Assembly: GCA_022796015.1 (NCBI GenBank)
Contig: JAAWHU010000002.1
Span: forward strand, 1-64,000
DNA length: 64,000 nt
Direction of reading: 5' to 3'
Origin: Hungatella sp.
GTDB lineage: Bacteria; Bacillota; Clostridia; Lachnospirales; Lachnospiraceae
Shown: in pieces, positions 29,259-38,654 of the stretch
How positions within the stretch are numbered: position 1 is the stretch's first letter
How the letters are laid out: each line of letters begins with the position of its first letter
Notes under the pieces: model-generated
Told to the model about the DNA's origin: nothing
What the model saw: the letters and a program-made list of their open reading frames with translations, nothing else
The model's database searches: none
Made by a program: the position numbers and the translations under genes

Positions 29259-31046
29259 TTAATATTTCCCATCGTCATAAGAACTATAGAATGCCGTCTG
29301 TGTTCCGCCCGAGGAATATCCCGAATCATACTGAGGAACCTGTGATACGATACTCTCGGAATCCCCTTCCAGCTTGAATCTTCTTACCAATTCTCTCATA
29401 ATCTGTGCCTGACTGGACAATTCTTCACTTGCAGCCGCACTCTCTTCCGAGGTGGCGGAATTGGTCTGTACTACACTGGAAATCTGGTCGATTCCTAAGG
29501 TGATCTGGGTAATTGCCTCTGCCTGGTCTTTGGAAGCCTTTGCAATGGCATCCATCATATCCGTAGCCTCCTGGATCCCTGCCATAACCTGCTCTAAAGA
29601 CTTGGCCGTCTCGTCTGCAATCTTCTTGCCGTTCTCTACTGCCGTAAGAGAATTCTCAATGAGCACTGCCGTATTCTTGGAAGCCTCCGCAGACTTGCTG
29701 GCCAAGTTGCGCACCTCATCAGCCACTACTGCGAAACCTTTGCCTGCCGCGCCTGCCCTGGCAGCCTCGACTGCCGCGTTCAGAGCAAGAATGTTGGTCT
29801 GGAATGCAATATCCTCGATGGTCTTAATGATCTTTCCGATCTCACCCGAGGATGCGTTGATATCCGCCATGGCAGCCAGCATATCCTGCATCATGCGGTT
29901 GCCTTCCCCTGCAACTTCACTGACCATAACAGACTTTTTACTGGCTTCCTGAGCTCCTCTGGCGTTCTCATTAATACGGCTGGATATATCATTAATGGAT
30001 GCAGCCAGCTGCTCCACGGAAGAAGCCTGTTCTGTAGCGCCCTGAGAAAGGGCCTGGGCGCCGGAAGATACCTGATCGGATCCGGAAGCCACCTGGTTGG
30101 CAGATTGATTCAGAGTCGTCATGGTAGTATTGAGGCTGCTCTTGATCCCTCTCATGGCCTGAAGAATCTTCTGATAATCGCCGATGTATTTGCTTCTGTC
30201 AGAAGATTTGGCGGCGAAATCTCCGCCGGACATAGCAGTAAGTATAGTTTCAATATCTTTGATGATGGTTCCTACGCCCGAAGTCATCTCATACATATAC
30301 TCCGCCATCTCTCCGAACTCATCTTCAGCCTGGTAATCCACCTTAACAGAAAGATTGCCTTTCACCACCTCTCTCATCGCATCTTCAATCTTCTTAACAG
30401 GAATAAGAATATTGCCGGTCAGATTCAAAGCGATAATTACAGTAATAATGAAAGCAATAACCGAAATCCCTACAGACACGCCCAACAGGATATTCAAAAG
30501 AGTCATGGATTCGTCATACTGGTTCTGACTTTCTCTTTCCATTTTGGCAGCTGCTTCTTCAAGAATCTGAGTGTAAGACTCCACCATAGGATTATATTCA
30601 TTTAAAATAATGTTCTGAGCTTCCTCATTGCCCTCCGGCGTTCCCTTCTGGGCATATTCGATTGCCCGCATCCTCAATTCTTTGTTGTTGGTCATCTTTG
30701 TCTCAAAATCTCTGAGAAGAGACACATCACCGCTGTAATTGTCATAAACCCACTGAAGATCCTCTACAACCTGACCCATGGATTCATTGACTGCCTCCAC
30801 ACGCTTATTGGTCTCCGCCGGGTCCGACTCCAGTACCGCCAGCATCAATTCCTTTAAGCCGGTCTGCAGCTTCAGCTGGATGTCATAGACAGCGGAAACT
30901 GCCTTATAACCCTCCGTGTAAAAATTCTCGTAGCTTCCCTTCGACCTGACAATTCCGATACCGGCGGACGCCACCGCAATCAGGAACATCGTCAGAATCA
31001 TGCCAAAGGACACCAAAAACTTTTTACCGACTTTCAAATTCTTCAT
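29259..31046 (-). CDS. Methyl-accepting chemotaxis protein
   Basis: 595 residues with TM1 at about 9-30, a four-helix-bundle sensor (to about 188), TM2 near 190-212 ([22 protein letters not shown]), HAMP, and a signalling domain containing [39 protein letters not shown]. The C-terminal tail is Ser/Tyr/Gly-rich like the receptor at 25.6 kb, so the two are close paralogues with different sensor domains. AAGGAGGAG precedes the ATG. A sigma-28 promoter lies 170 bp upstream. Confidence 0.93.
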   Translation of the reverse strand: MKNLKVGKKFLVSFGMILTMFLIAVASAGIGIVRSKGSYENFYTEGYKAVSAVYDIQLKLQTGLKELMLAVLESDPAETNKRVEAVNESMGQVVEDLQWVYDNYSGDVSLLRDFETKMTNNKELRMRAIEYAQKGTPEGNEEAQNIILNEYNPMVESYTQILEEAAAKMERESQNQYDESMTLLNILLGVSVGISVIAFIITVIIALNLTGNILIPVKKIEDAMREVVKGNLSVKVDYQAEDEFGEMAEYMYEMTSGVGTIIKDIETILTAMSGGDFAAKSSDRSKYIGDYQKILQAMRGIKSSLNTTMTTLNQSANQVASGSDQVSSGAQALSQGATEQASSVEQLAASINDISSRINENARGAQEASKKSVMVSEVAGEGNRMMQDMLAAMADINASSGEIGKIIKTIEDIAFQTNILALNAAVEAARAGAAGKGFAVVADEVRNLASKSAEASKNTAVLIENSLTAVENGKKIADETAKSLEQVMAGIQEATDMMDAIAKASKDQAEAITQITLGIDQISSVVQTNSATSEESAAASEELSSQAQIMRELVRRFKLEGDSESIVSQVPQYDSGYSSGGTQTAFYSSYDDGKY

Positions 31047-31213
31047 TTGTTGCTCCTCCTTGTTGAGCCTTTAATCTTCCCAGCTGCCATCCCGGGGCAT
31101 TTGTGATGCATCCGACACAGACACAAGCTGTGAGCATATTCTTTTATATTATCTCGACTGTTTTCTTTTTTTCATAACCTCCATTTATATTTTTTTAGTT
31201 TTCTATTTACTCT

Positions 31214-31240
31214 ATATCGGCTGGTTTTTGAAAAAAATAA
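31214..31240 (-). promoter_or_regulatory. Sigma-28 promoter of the chemoreceptor genes
   Basis: Minus strand TTAT (31240-31237), 15-bp spacer, GCCGATAT (31221-31214). Same spacing and nearly the same -10 as the other flagellar promoters in this window. Confidence 0.65.
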
Positions 31241-31270
31241 CAGCGCATCGCAAAAAACTACCTTTTCCAC

Positions 31271-31297
31271 TTAACAAACCAGATTTTCTGCCGATAA
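31271..31297 (+). promoter_or_regulatory. Sigma-28 promoter of the che operon
   Basis: Plus strand TTAA (31271-31274), 15-bp spacer, GCCGATAA (31290-31297), a perfect flagellar -10. Divergent from the chemoreceptor promoter 30 bp away; the rest of the 31047-31382 gap is A+T-rich leader. Confidence 0.75.
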
Positions 31298-31382
31298 TTA
31301 GATTAGTGTGTTGCGGTCTGTGGTTTTTCAGCAGATTGTTTTGTTTTCATGCAATATAAAAAAGGATAGGTGGTGTAATAGA

Positions 31383-33476
31383 ATGGATAATGGTATGGAA
31401 GGTATGCTTGACACATATCTCTTTGAAACAAATTCCCTTTTAGACCGGCTGGATGAGATGCTGGTGGCGGATGAAAAGCTTGGCGATTTTTCTCTTGACG
31501 ACGTCAACGAAATTTTCCGTATCATGCACACAATCAAAGGCTCCTCTGCCATGATGGAATTCGGCTCCCTTGCAGAGATTGCCCACCATATAGAAGACTT
31601 GTTTTTCTATATCAGGGACAAGGGTATTGACTCTCTTGACCCCCAGCACAAAAAGGAACTTTTCAACCTGATGTTCCGTTCTGAGGATTTCCTGCGGGGA
31701 CAGGTAGAAAAAGTAGAGAGCGGAGAAGCTCTCGACACGGATCTGGATTCTTTTTCCGCTGAAATTAATAATTTCCTCAAGAAAATCAGCGGGGCCCCCG
31801 TAGAAGCGCCGGCCGCTTCGACGCCGGCCGAGTCTGCTCCTGCATCGGCTCCTGCTCCCGGGAATCTTCCTGACGACAAAGAGGCTGTGTGTTTCCTTCA
31901 CGTATTCCTGGAGGAAGGCATTGGCATGGAGAATCTGCGTGCCTATATGATCATCAATGCCGTCAAAGAATGCGGTCTTGAATTCCGCTATTATCCGGAA
32001 AATATGGAGTCTAATTCCGAGACCTCCGCCACTATAATAGAAGAGGGATTCTTTATGGCCTTTGGATCCGAGGATGAGGCCAACAAAGCTGCCGGCGTCT
32101 TAAGAACCCAAGGACATATACGTTCCTATGAACTGGCTGCCGCTCCTGATGCGGAGCCCCCTGCCGCCCCGGCTCCTGCCGCCCAGCAGCAATCCAATAC
32201 CGCTGCCGCTCCGGCTCCTCAGAAGCAGGCTTCCAAGCCGGCCGCGCCGCCAAAACCAGCTCAGAGCAGCGCCCCGGTAAAACAGAACTTAATCAGTGTC
32301 AACCTGATGAAGCTTGACAGCCTTCAGAATATTGTAGGCGAGATCGTTATTACAGAGTCCATGGTTACCTCCTCTCCGGAGTTAAACCAGTTAAGCAGAG
32401 ATGCTTATGATAACTTTATGAAATCAGCCCGTCAGCTGCGTAAACTCACTGATGACCTTCAGGATATTGCCATGTCTCTGAGGATGGTGCCCATCTCCGG
32501 CGTGTTCCAGAAGATGAGCCGTATCGTCCGTGATATGAGGCAGAAGCTCAACAAAGATGTGCGCCTTACCCTGATCGGCGAGGATACGGAGGTCGACAAG
32601 ACCATTGTGGACAGCATCCAGGATCCGATTATGCATATGGTCCGCAATGCCATGGATCACGGTATTGAAGATGATGTTCATGAACGTCTCAACGCAGGTA
32701 AGAACGCCCAGGGCGAAATCATCCTTTCCGCTACTCATACCAGCAACGAAGTAGTGATCACCATCGCCGATGACGGAAAGGGCATGAATCCTGACAAACT
32801 CTTGATGAAAGCCAAGGAGAAAGGCATCCTCACTAAGCCTGAAAGTGAATATTCCAAGAAGGAAGCCTTAGGACTCATTATGCTGCCGGGCTTCTCCACC
32901 AACCAGGAAGTTACGGAATTTTCCGGCCGTGGCGTAGGCATGGACGTAGTGAAAAAGAACGTGGAAGCCGTAGGAGGCGTAGTTTCTCTCACCAGTGATG
33001 AGGGAAAAGGCACCACCTTTACCATGAAGATTCCCTTGACCATGGCCATTGTAGATGGCATGAGAGTGACCGTAGGCAACTCCATCTTCACCATTCCCAT
33101 TGCCAATATCCGTCAGTCCTTTAAGATTTCTCCTGATGAGATCATCCGGGATGAATCCGGCAATGAGATGATTGAGCGTATGGGAAGTTTCTATCCCGTA
33201 GTACGGCTTCACCAATTCTACAATATTGTCACGGATGTGGTAAATTTAGAAGATGGCATCCTTTTATGGGTAGAAACCAGCGACCGTTCCTTCTGTCTGT
33301 TTGTAGATGAACTTACAGGAGAACAGCAGGTTGTGGTAAAGCCTTTCCCGGCCTTCTTAAACTTCTTCGAGCTTAAGAACTTCGGCTGTGCCGGCTGTAC
33401 CATCCTAGGAGATGGCAACATCAGCATTATTCTTGATATTCAGAGTCTTTTTGCAGCGGCTCTGGAGAATTCATGA
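31383..33476 (+). CDS. cheA: Chemotaxis histidine kinase CheA
   Basis: About 697 residues from the ATG at 31383, behind AGGTGG; a longer frame from 31308 runs into the promoter leader. HPt domain with phospho-acceptor His49 (IMHTIKGSS), a P2-like domain at about 165-250, Ala/Pro-rich linkers (150-165, 255-295), dimerisation helices from about 300, ATPase domain with HMVRNAMDHGIE, DDGKGM and GRGVGMDVVKKNVEAVGG, and a C-terminal CheW-like domain. It phosphorylates CheB and a response regulator CheY, which is not encoded in this window. First gene of the che operon. Confidence 0.96.
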   Translation: MDNGMEGMLDTYLFETNSLLDRLDEMLVADEKLGDFSLDDVNEIFRIMHTIKGSSAMMEFGSLAEIAHHIEDLFFYIRDKGIDSLDPQHKKELFNLMFRSEDFLRGQVEKVESGEALDTDLDSFSAEINNFLKKISGAPVEAPAASTPAESAPASAPAPGNLPDDKEAVCFLHVFLEEGIGMENLRAYMIINAVKECGLEFRYYPENMESNSETSATIIEEGFFMAFGSEDEANKAAGVLRTQGHIRSYELAAAPDAEPPAAPAPAAQQQSNTAAAPAPQKQASKPAAPPKPAQSSAPVKQNLISVNLMKLDSLQNIVGEIVITESMVTSSPELNQLSRDAYDNFMKSARQLRKLTDDLQDIAMSLRMVPISGVFQKMSRIVRDMRQKLNKDVRLTLIGEDTEVDKTIVDSIQDPIMHMVRNAMDHGIEDDVHERLNAGKNAQGEIILSATHTSNEVVITIADDGKGMNPDKLLMKAKEKGILTKPESEYSKKEALGLIMLPGFSTNQEVTEFSGRGVGMDVVKKNVEAVGGVVSLTSDEGKGTTFTMKIPLTMAIVDGMRVTVGNSIFTIPIANIRQSFKISPDEIIRDESGNEMIERMGSFYPVVRLHQFYNIVTDVVNLEDGILLWVETSDRSFCLFVDELTGEQQVVVKPFPAFLNFFELKNFGCAGCTILGDGNISIILDIQSLFAAALENS

Positions 33477-33494
33477 CGGAAGGGAGGAATTATC

Positions 33495-33986
33495 ATGTCT
33501 GAACAGCTTAACAATCCGGAACTTCCGGAGATCGAAGATATCGAGTTGGAGATGGAAGAAGAGATTTCCAGCGTGGAGCGCTGCCTTACTTTCAACTCTG
33601 GAGACTTGGTTTTGTATATCAGCACCAAGCATGTAATCGAAATTATCAATAACCACACTATTACCACTCTGCCCCTGATGCCGCCCTATATCAAAGGCAT
33701 CATTAACTTGAGAGGACAGATCCTTCCTGTAGTGGATATTCAGCAGCTTATGGGCAAGGAGGAATCCGACTGTTCCGGTAAGACCTGCATCATTGTTCTG
33801 GATATTGATTCTGTCTCACTTGGTATTGTGGTGGATTCTGTTCGTCAGGTTATTGACATTGATCTAAAAAATGTCCGCCCCATTCCTCTCAAGCGCCAGC
33901 AGAAACTTCTCAATGGAATGGTAACTATGGAGGATGGAAGTGTCTTTATGTCCATTGACTGTCAGGCACTTTCCACGCCTCAGTAA
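33495..33986 (+). CDS. cheW: Chemotaxis coupling protein CheW
   Basis: 163 residues of the CheW fold: RCLTFNSGDLVLYISTKHVIEII, then PPYIKGIINLRGQILPVVDIQQLMG, the receptor/CheA contact region, and LGIVVDSVRQVIDI. An acidic N-terminal extension of about 30 residues (EIEDIELEMEEEI) is unusual. GGAAGGGAGG precedes the ATG. It couples the chemoreceptors at 25-31 kb to CheA. Confidence 0.95.
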   Translation: MSEQLNNPELPEIEDIELEMEEEISSVERCLTFNSGDLVLYISTKHVIEIINNHTITTLPLMPPYIKGIINLRGQILPVVDIQQLMGKEESDCSGKTCIIVLDIDSVSLGIVVDSVRQVIDIDLKNVRPIPLKRQQKLLNGMVTMEDGSVFMSIDCQALSTPQ

Positions 33987-34006
33987 TCCGGCTGAATGTA
34001 TAATCA

Positions 34007-34036
34007 CCAAGGTCAGGGATGCCTGACCTTGGTTTA
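34007..34036 (+). terminator. Hairpin terminator between cheW and cheR
   Basis: Perfect 11-bp stem CCAAGGTCAGG-GATG-CCTGACCTTGG followed by TTTATTCT. The short T-tract suggests partial termination, lowering cheR and cheB relative to cheA and cheW. Confidence 0.65.
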
Positions 34037-34081
34037 TTCTCGTGATGGCCAACTAAGTAAATGAGATCGGGGGGATTTGCC

Positions 34082-34900
34082 ATGCTGACACTTACTGATA
34101 GTGATTTCCAGCGCCTTTATACTTATATCAAGCAGCACTATGGAATCGATTTAAGCAAAAAAAAGCAGCTTATCGTAAGCCGCCTTTCTAATACCTTATC
34201 TTCTCAGGGATATAAGGATTTTTCAGCCTATGTAGATGATATTCTGTCTGGCCGGGACTCGGATATGGTTACTGCCATGCTGAATAAACTCACTACCAAC
34301 TATACCTATTTTCTTCGGGAAGAAGATCATTTTAAATATCTCTGGGACGTGGTTCTTCCTGAGCTGTCAAAAAAACATGCCCGGGATAAAGTTCTGTGCA
34401 TTTGGAGCGCAGGCTGTTCTTCAGGCGAGGAGCCCTATACCATCTCCATGTATCTGAAGGAATATTTCGGCGCCCAGGCTTCTCAGTGGGATACAAGAGT
34501 TCTGGCCACGGATATCTCTCAAAAGATTCTGAACACAGCCATAACTGCTTCCTACAATGACGAAAGTCTGTCTTCCCTTCCTGCAACCTGGAAGCAGAAG
34601 TACTTTGTGAGAAAAGAAGGGGGCGGTTACACTGTGGCTCCTGCGATTAAGCAAAATGTTATCTTCCGTCCTTTTAACTTAATGGATCAGATTCAGTTCA
34701 AACGGAAATTTGACCTGATCTTCTGTCGGAATGTAATGATCTATTTTGACCAGGCTACCAAGGATGCCCTGGTCCGCCGCTTCTATAATGCAACAGTTCC
34801 AGGAGGCCATCTTTTTATCGGTCACTCGGAAGGCCTGACCAAGGCTACCTGCCCTTATGATTATGTCCAGCCGGCCATATATCGGAAAAAATCCACGTAA
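34082..34900 (+). CDS. cheR: Chemotaxis protein methyltransferase CheR
   Basis: About 272 residues from the ATG at 34082 (GGGGGA upstream). N-terminal helical domain, then a SAM-binding domain with IWSAGCSSGEEPYT, LATDISQKIL and FDLIFCRNVMIYFD, and closing GGHLFIGHSEGL. It methylates glutamates on chemoreceptors for adaptation, opposing CheB. No C-terminal NWETF-type tether is visible on the receptors here. Confidence 0.95.
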   Translation: MLTLTDSDFQRLYTYIKQHYGIDLSKKKQLIVSRLSNTLSSQGYKDFSAYVDDILSGRDSDMVTAMLNKLTTNYTYFLREEDHFKYLWDVVLPELSKKHARDKVLCIWSAGCSSGEEPYTISMYLKEYFGAQASQWDTRVLATDISQKILNTAITASYNDESLSSLPATWKQKYFVRKEGGGYTVAPAIKQNVIFRPFNLMDQIQFKRKFDLIFCRNVMIYFDQATKDALVRRFYNATVPGGHLFIGHSEGLTKATCPYDYVQPAIYRKKST

Positions 34901-34942
34901 GCCGTGCTCCTTTTCAGGAGGGCTGCAAAGAAAGAAGGTTAG

Positions 34943-35995
34943 ATGATGCAACAGAAAATCCGTGTAATGGTGGTAGATGATTCTCTTGTATTCCGGTCCT
35001 GGCTTGTCCAGAGCTTATCCTCAGATCCACGTTTTGATGTGGTAGGCTATGCCGTCAATGCTCTTGATGCCAAAAATAAACTTCCCATGCTGAAGCCGGA
35101 TATTATGACTATGGATATTGAAATGCCGGGAATGTCCGGACTGGATTTTTTAAAGGAGGTTCTCCCCTCCCATCCCGTTCCCGTGATTTTGGTATCTTCC
35201 CTCAATGTACGTGTATTTGACGCTCTGGCTGCCGGAGCTGTAGACTTTGTACGCAAACCAGAAGAAGGCCAGAGAGAGGCATTTCTTTTAAGTCTGAAAG
35301 CCAAATTAGCTATGGGAAGCAGCGCCCGGGTCCGGCTGCCCCAACAGGCCCCGTCTCTCTCGGCTCCTGCTGCCGCCTCCCTGCCTCGAACTGCTTTTAC
35401 TCCCTCGTCCCTTCCCGGGGCCGGAATCGATCTGATTGCCATCGGAGCTTCCACGGGAGGAACCGAGGCCATCCTGGAGGTTGTGCGCCATTTCCCTGCT
35501 AAGATGCCGGGAATTGTCATTACCCAGCACATGCCCCCTGGATTTACGGCGATGTATTCGGAACGCCTTAACCGAATCTGCAAGCTGGAAGTAAAAGAAG
35601 CGCAGCACGGAGACAAGGTTCGTCCCGGCCTGATCCTTTTGGCCCCGGGAGGACTGCAGATGCGGGTGGTTCGTATGGGAGTCGGTTATTCTGTCAGCTG
35701 CACCAATGAGGAAAAAGTCAGCGGCCACCGGCCATCTGTAGATGTGCTTTTTAATTCTGTGGCATCCATTGCCAAAAATCGTGCCATCGGTGTGATTCTT
35801 ACAGGAATGGGCGCCGACGGTGCGGCCGGCCTTCTGCGTATGCGCAAAGCCGGTGCATATACCATTGGCCAGGACAGGGACAGCTGTGTCGTATACGGCA
35901 TGCCTATGGAAGCTCATAAGATCGGAGCCGTATGTCAGCAGGCTTCCTTGGGAAATATCCATCAGCTTGTTATGGCACGCCTGGCAAAAGCATAA
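34943..35995 (+). CDS. cheB: Chemotaxis methylesterase CheB
   Basis: 350 residues. Receiver domain VMVVDDSLVFRSWL with phospho-acceptor Asp58 (MTMDIEMPGMSG), an Ala/Pro/Ser-rich linker at about 130-160, then the CheB catalytic domain with the Ser of IGASTGGTEAI, His of TQHMPPGF and Asp of LTGMGADGAAG. It removes receptor methyl groups when phosphorylated by CheA. AAGAAGG lies before a tandem ATGATG start. Confidence 0.96.
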   Translation: MMQQKIRVMVVDDSLVFRSWLVQSLSSDPRFDVVGYAVNALDAKNKLPMLKPDIMTMDIEMPGMSGLDFLKEVLPSHPVPVILVSSLNVRVFDALAAGAVDFVRKPEEGQREAFLLSLKAKLAMGSSARVRLPQQAPSLSAPAAASLPRTAFTPSSLPGAGIDLIAIGASTGGTEAILEVVRHFPAKMPGIVITQHMPPGFTAMYSERLNRICKLEVKEAQHGDKVRPGLILLAPGGLQMRVVRMGVGYSVSCTNEEKVSGHRPSVDVLFNSVASIAKNRAIGVILTGMGADGAAGLLRMRKAGAYTIGQDRDSCVVYGMPMEAHKIGAVCQQASLGNIHQLVMARLAKA

Positions 35996-36014
35996 TGACA
36001 GCAAGAGCAAAACT

Positions 36015-37103
36015 ATGAAAAAAAAGTCGAGGAAAACCCAGGGAACCGGAAAGCAGATCTCTTCTTTCCGGCCCCCTGGGTCAAATATACCCTCCCCTCA
36101 AAAAAACAGGCATTATGAAAGTGCAAACCATCTATCAAACCATGAGACCATCATGGATGCCCGAAAGCGTATAGAAGCCAGGGGAAAGCATAAACAGAAA
36201 AGGAGTAAGGCGGAGATCCTGATTACAGGCGGAATTTTGGCTGCATCATCTGTCATGGCCATCAGCCTGTTTGCTTATTTTCGGCCTTTTTCCAGCCAGG
36301 ATGTGGCCGCTTTCACTAAATCTCTCTACTCCTATGCATCCGAACAGCTTGATACTGTGATGGCTCTCTTATCCTCCCGAATTCATCCGGAGCCTGAAGA
36401 ATCTCTTGAAGAGGCCTTGGCTCCGGAAGAAGAATCCCAGGAAACAGTACCTTATATGGCCCGCTCCGAAGAGCTGGGAGATATCTCTGACATGACAGCA
36501 GAGCCTGTGTTTCCTCTTCAGGAAGATGCCATTTATTCCTGTATGCTGGATACTCCTTTAGGACCTCTCTTTTATTATAATCAAGGTGATCTTCGCTGGA
36601 AGGAATATCTTTACGGCGGTTCTGACCGTATGGCCAAATACGGCTGCGGCCCCACTTGTGTAGCTATGATTATCAACAGTTTCACTCTCAACAGCGTTAC
36701 TCCCGTGGAGATGGCTGATTGGTCTGCCCAAAATGGTTACTATGCCCGGCACAGCGGTTCCTATCACGGCCTGATTCCGGGAAGTCTTTCTTCCTTTGGC
36801 CTCCAGGTCGACAGCGTGACAGACCGCACGGTGGAACATGCCTCCGAACTTCTCCGTACCGGCCATATCCTTGTGGCCCTTATGGGCAAAGGGAGCCTAA
36901 CTCAGAACGGTCATTTTATCATTATTGCTCAGCTTGCAGGAGACGGCAATGTATATATTGCCGACCCGGCAAATTATGAGAACAGCACAAAAGTGTGGGA
37001 TCTTCAGCTTCTTATGGATGAGTTAAAGGGAGCTTATGACAGCGGCGGGCCCTTGTGGGCGGTGTCCTTTCCTTCGGGAACTCAGGAGACAGGCGGTAGT
37101 TAG
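36015..37103 (+). CDS. Membrane-anchored C39-like cysteine peptidase
   Basis: About 362 residues from the ATG at 36015, although its ribosome site is weak and a start at 36153 is possible. A basic cytoplasmic N-terminus precedes one membrane helix (ILITGGILAASSVMAISLFAYF, about 71-92), then an acidic stretch, then a Peptidase_C39_2 domain: YNQGDLRWKEYLYGG, catalytic Cys in KYGCGPTCVAMII, His in NGHFIIIA and Asp/Asn in YIADPANYENS. The enzyme faces outside. It follows cheB in the same direction and precedes a glycosyltransferase gene, so a role in processing a surface protein is possible but unproven. Confidence 0.8.
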   Translation: MKKKSRKTQGTGKQISSFRPPGSNIPSPQKNRHYESANHLSNHETIMDARKRIEARGKHKQKRSKAEILITGGILAASSVMAISLFAYFRPFSSQDVAAFTKSLYSYASEQLDTVMALLSSRIHPEPEESLEEALAPEEESQETVPYMARSEELGDISDMTAEPVFPLQEDAIYSCMLDTPLGPLFYYNQGDLRWKEYLYGGSDRMAKYGCGPTCVAMIINSFTLNSVTPVEMADWSAQNGYYARHSGSYHGLIPGSLSSFGLQVDSVTDRTVEHASELLRTGHILVALMGKGSLTQNGHFIIIAQLAGDGNVYIADPANYENSTKVWDLQLLMDELKGAYDSGGPLWAVSFPSGTQETGGS

Positions 37104-37122
37104 AATACCGTCTGTTTCTTTT
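37089..37122 (+). terminator. Intrinsic terminator after the C39-like peptidase gene
   Basis: ACAGGCGGTA pairs with TACCGTCTGT (one wobble) across the stop codon and is followed by TTCTTTT. Confidence 0.7.
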
Positions 37123-37231
37123 GATTCCATCATGTTTTGTTCCATCCATTGACAATCGTCCCGACAAATGTCATACTAAAACAGATAACAGCCTTACCAC
37201 ATATCGTAAGGCCTTGAGAGGAGTCAATTAT

Positions 37232-38584
37232 ATGTCTGAAAAAATCAGGATTTCCCAGTGTATGATCGTGAAAAACGAAGAAAAAAATATAGAGCGCGCC
37301 CTGTCTTGGGGCAGGGATATGATGTGGGAACAAATCGTAGTAGACACCGGAAGCACAGACCGAACAGCAGCCATCGCTCAGGAGATGGGAGCAAAAGTCT
37401 TTCACTTTCCATGGATTGACGACTTTTCCGCCGCCAAAAATTTTGCCATTGATCAGGCTTGCGGAGACTGGATCGCATTTCTTGACGCCGATGAGTATAT
37501 TCCTCCCGAGTCTGCCAAAAAGATTCCTTCCCTCCTCATGAAAATGGATTCTACTTCCTGCAATGCTCTGATTACCAGCCTGGTACAGGTAGATGGAGCC
37601 CAGGATATTACCCAGGAGCAGGCAGAGGGTACTCTCAAATGGATCTCCACCTTAAAAGAAGATGGAAGCAAAAAATTCTCTCTGTCCGGCTCCGTAATCC
37701 GTTTGTTCCGCAATCTTCCCGGGCTGCGCTATGAAGGCAGAATCCACGAAAAATTAGCCATGAAAGATGGCAGTCTTTCCTGTGCAGACACCAGTCAGGA
37801 GCTGGTAGTCCTTCATACAGGATACAACCCTGAGGAGATGAAAGAAAAGAATAAGGTGGAGCGCAATATCCATCTGATCAAAAAGGAGCTGGAAGACCAC
37901 CCCCGGGATTACAAGATGCTTACTTGCCTGGCGGATTCCTACTCCCAGCAGAAAAACCATGCAAAAGCCGCCAAGTGGTATGAAAAAGCTGCAGACTGTC
38001 TTCCCAAAGGACTTGGAGAAGACAACATTCAGGGCGCTATGATTTTTAAACATCTTCTGCTGATCTATCTGGAGCTTTCTGACGAAAAGGCCGCCAAAAA
38101 GGCTTATGCCCGTGGAACAAAACGTTTCCCCAAGGATGCGGACTATGATTACCTTATGGGCCGGCATCTGACAGGTACAGGACATTTTCAGGATGGCGCC
38201 CAGCATCTGTTAAAAGCACTGGTACTGCTGGATCAGCATGGAAGCACCCTCCGCTCTACGCTTCTGGCCCACAATCTTCTGGAGGCATGGGAACTTCTTA
38301 TCAAATGTCACTATGAAAACCAGGACTTAAAACAATGTGTAAGCTGTGCCGTGACGGTACTGAAGGCCAGCCCCTACCGGCCTGAAGCTCTAAAGCTGCT
38401 GCTGTCAGCGTTTCGCATGGATGAAGAGCTTGATAGGGACCGGCCGACGCCAACTGCCGCCTCTCCTGAGCAGGTGAAAGGGTTTTTAGGAAATTTTTAT
38501 GATCTTGGCAAGGAGGAGGATTGCAGATTTGTAGGAGACGCGGCAAGACAAGTTTCCTATGAGAGATTGATGGAGTTCTTGTAA
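37232..38584 (+). CDS. TPR-containing family 2 glycosyltransferase (SunS-like)
   Basis: About 450 residues from the ATG at 37232, with GAGAGGAG upstream. The N-terminal GT-A domain opens RISQCMIVKNEEKNIERALSW, carries VDTGSTDRT, WIDDFSAAKNFA and the metal-binding ALLDADEY-type motif (here FLDADEYI), and ends in LRYEGRIHEKL. TPR-like helical repeats fill residues 225-440. It is one of five paralogues in the window, the only one on the plus strand and on the far side of the methylase cassette. The family includes SunS-like peptide glycosyltransferases; flagellin is the likely acceptor because the others lie next to the flagellin genes. Confidence 0.88.
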   Translation: MSEKIRISQCMIVKNEEKNIERALSWGRDMMWEQIVVDTGSTDRTAAIAQEMGAKVFHFPWIDDFSAAKNFAIDQACGDWIAFLDADEYIPPESAKKIPSLLMKMDSTSCNALITSLVQVDGAQDITQEQAEGTLKWISTLKEDGSKKFSLSGSVIRLFRNLPGLRYEGRIHEKLAMKDGSLSCADTSQELVVLHTGYNPEEMKEKNKVERNIHLIKKELEDHPRDYKMLTCLADSYSQQKNHAKAAKWYEKAADCLPKGLGEDNIQGAMIFKHLLLIYLELSDEKAAKKAYARGTKRFPKDADYDYLMGRHLTGTGHFQDGAQHLLKALVLLDQHGSTLRSTLLAHNLLEAWELLIKCHYENQDLKQCVSCAVTVLKASPYRPEALKLLLSAFRMDEELDRDRPTPTAASPEQVKGFLGNFYDLGKEEDCRFVGDAARQVSYERLMEFL

Positions 38585-38591
38585 GGTTTTT

Positions 38592-38654
38592 AAGTGATTG
38601 CGAAACTCGAACCTTGGCTGAATATTCTCCTGGCTTTGACTTTCGCAATCACCT
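38592..38654. mobile_element. MITE-like palindromic repeat, copy 2 (short)
   Basis: A 63-bp unit AGTGATTGCGAAACTC ... GACTTTCGCAATCACCT with the internal GAATATTCTCCTGGCTTTG. It sits in the convergent gap between the glycosyltransferase and the HNH gene, and its right end supplies the TGA stop codon of the HNH gene. Confidence 0.7.

Noticed and set aside
31308..31382. Longer N-terminus for CheA
   Set aside because: It would begin inside the sigma-28 promoter's transcribed leader; the ATG at 31383 has its own ribosome site and fits the HPt start.
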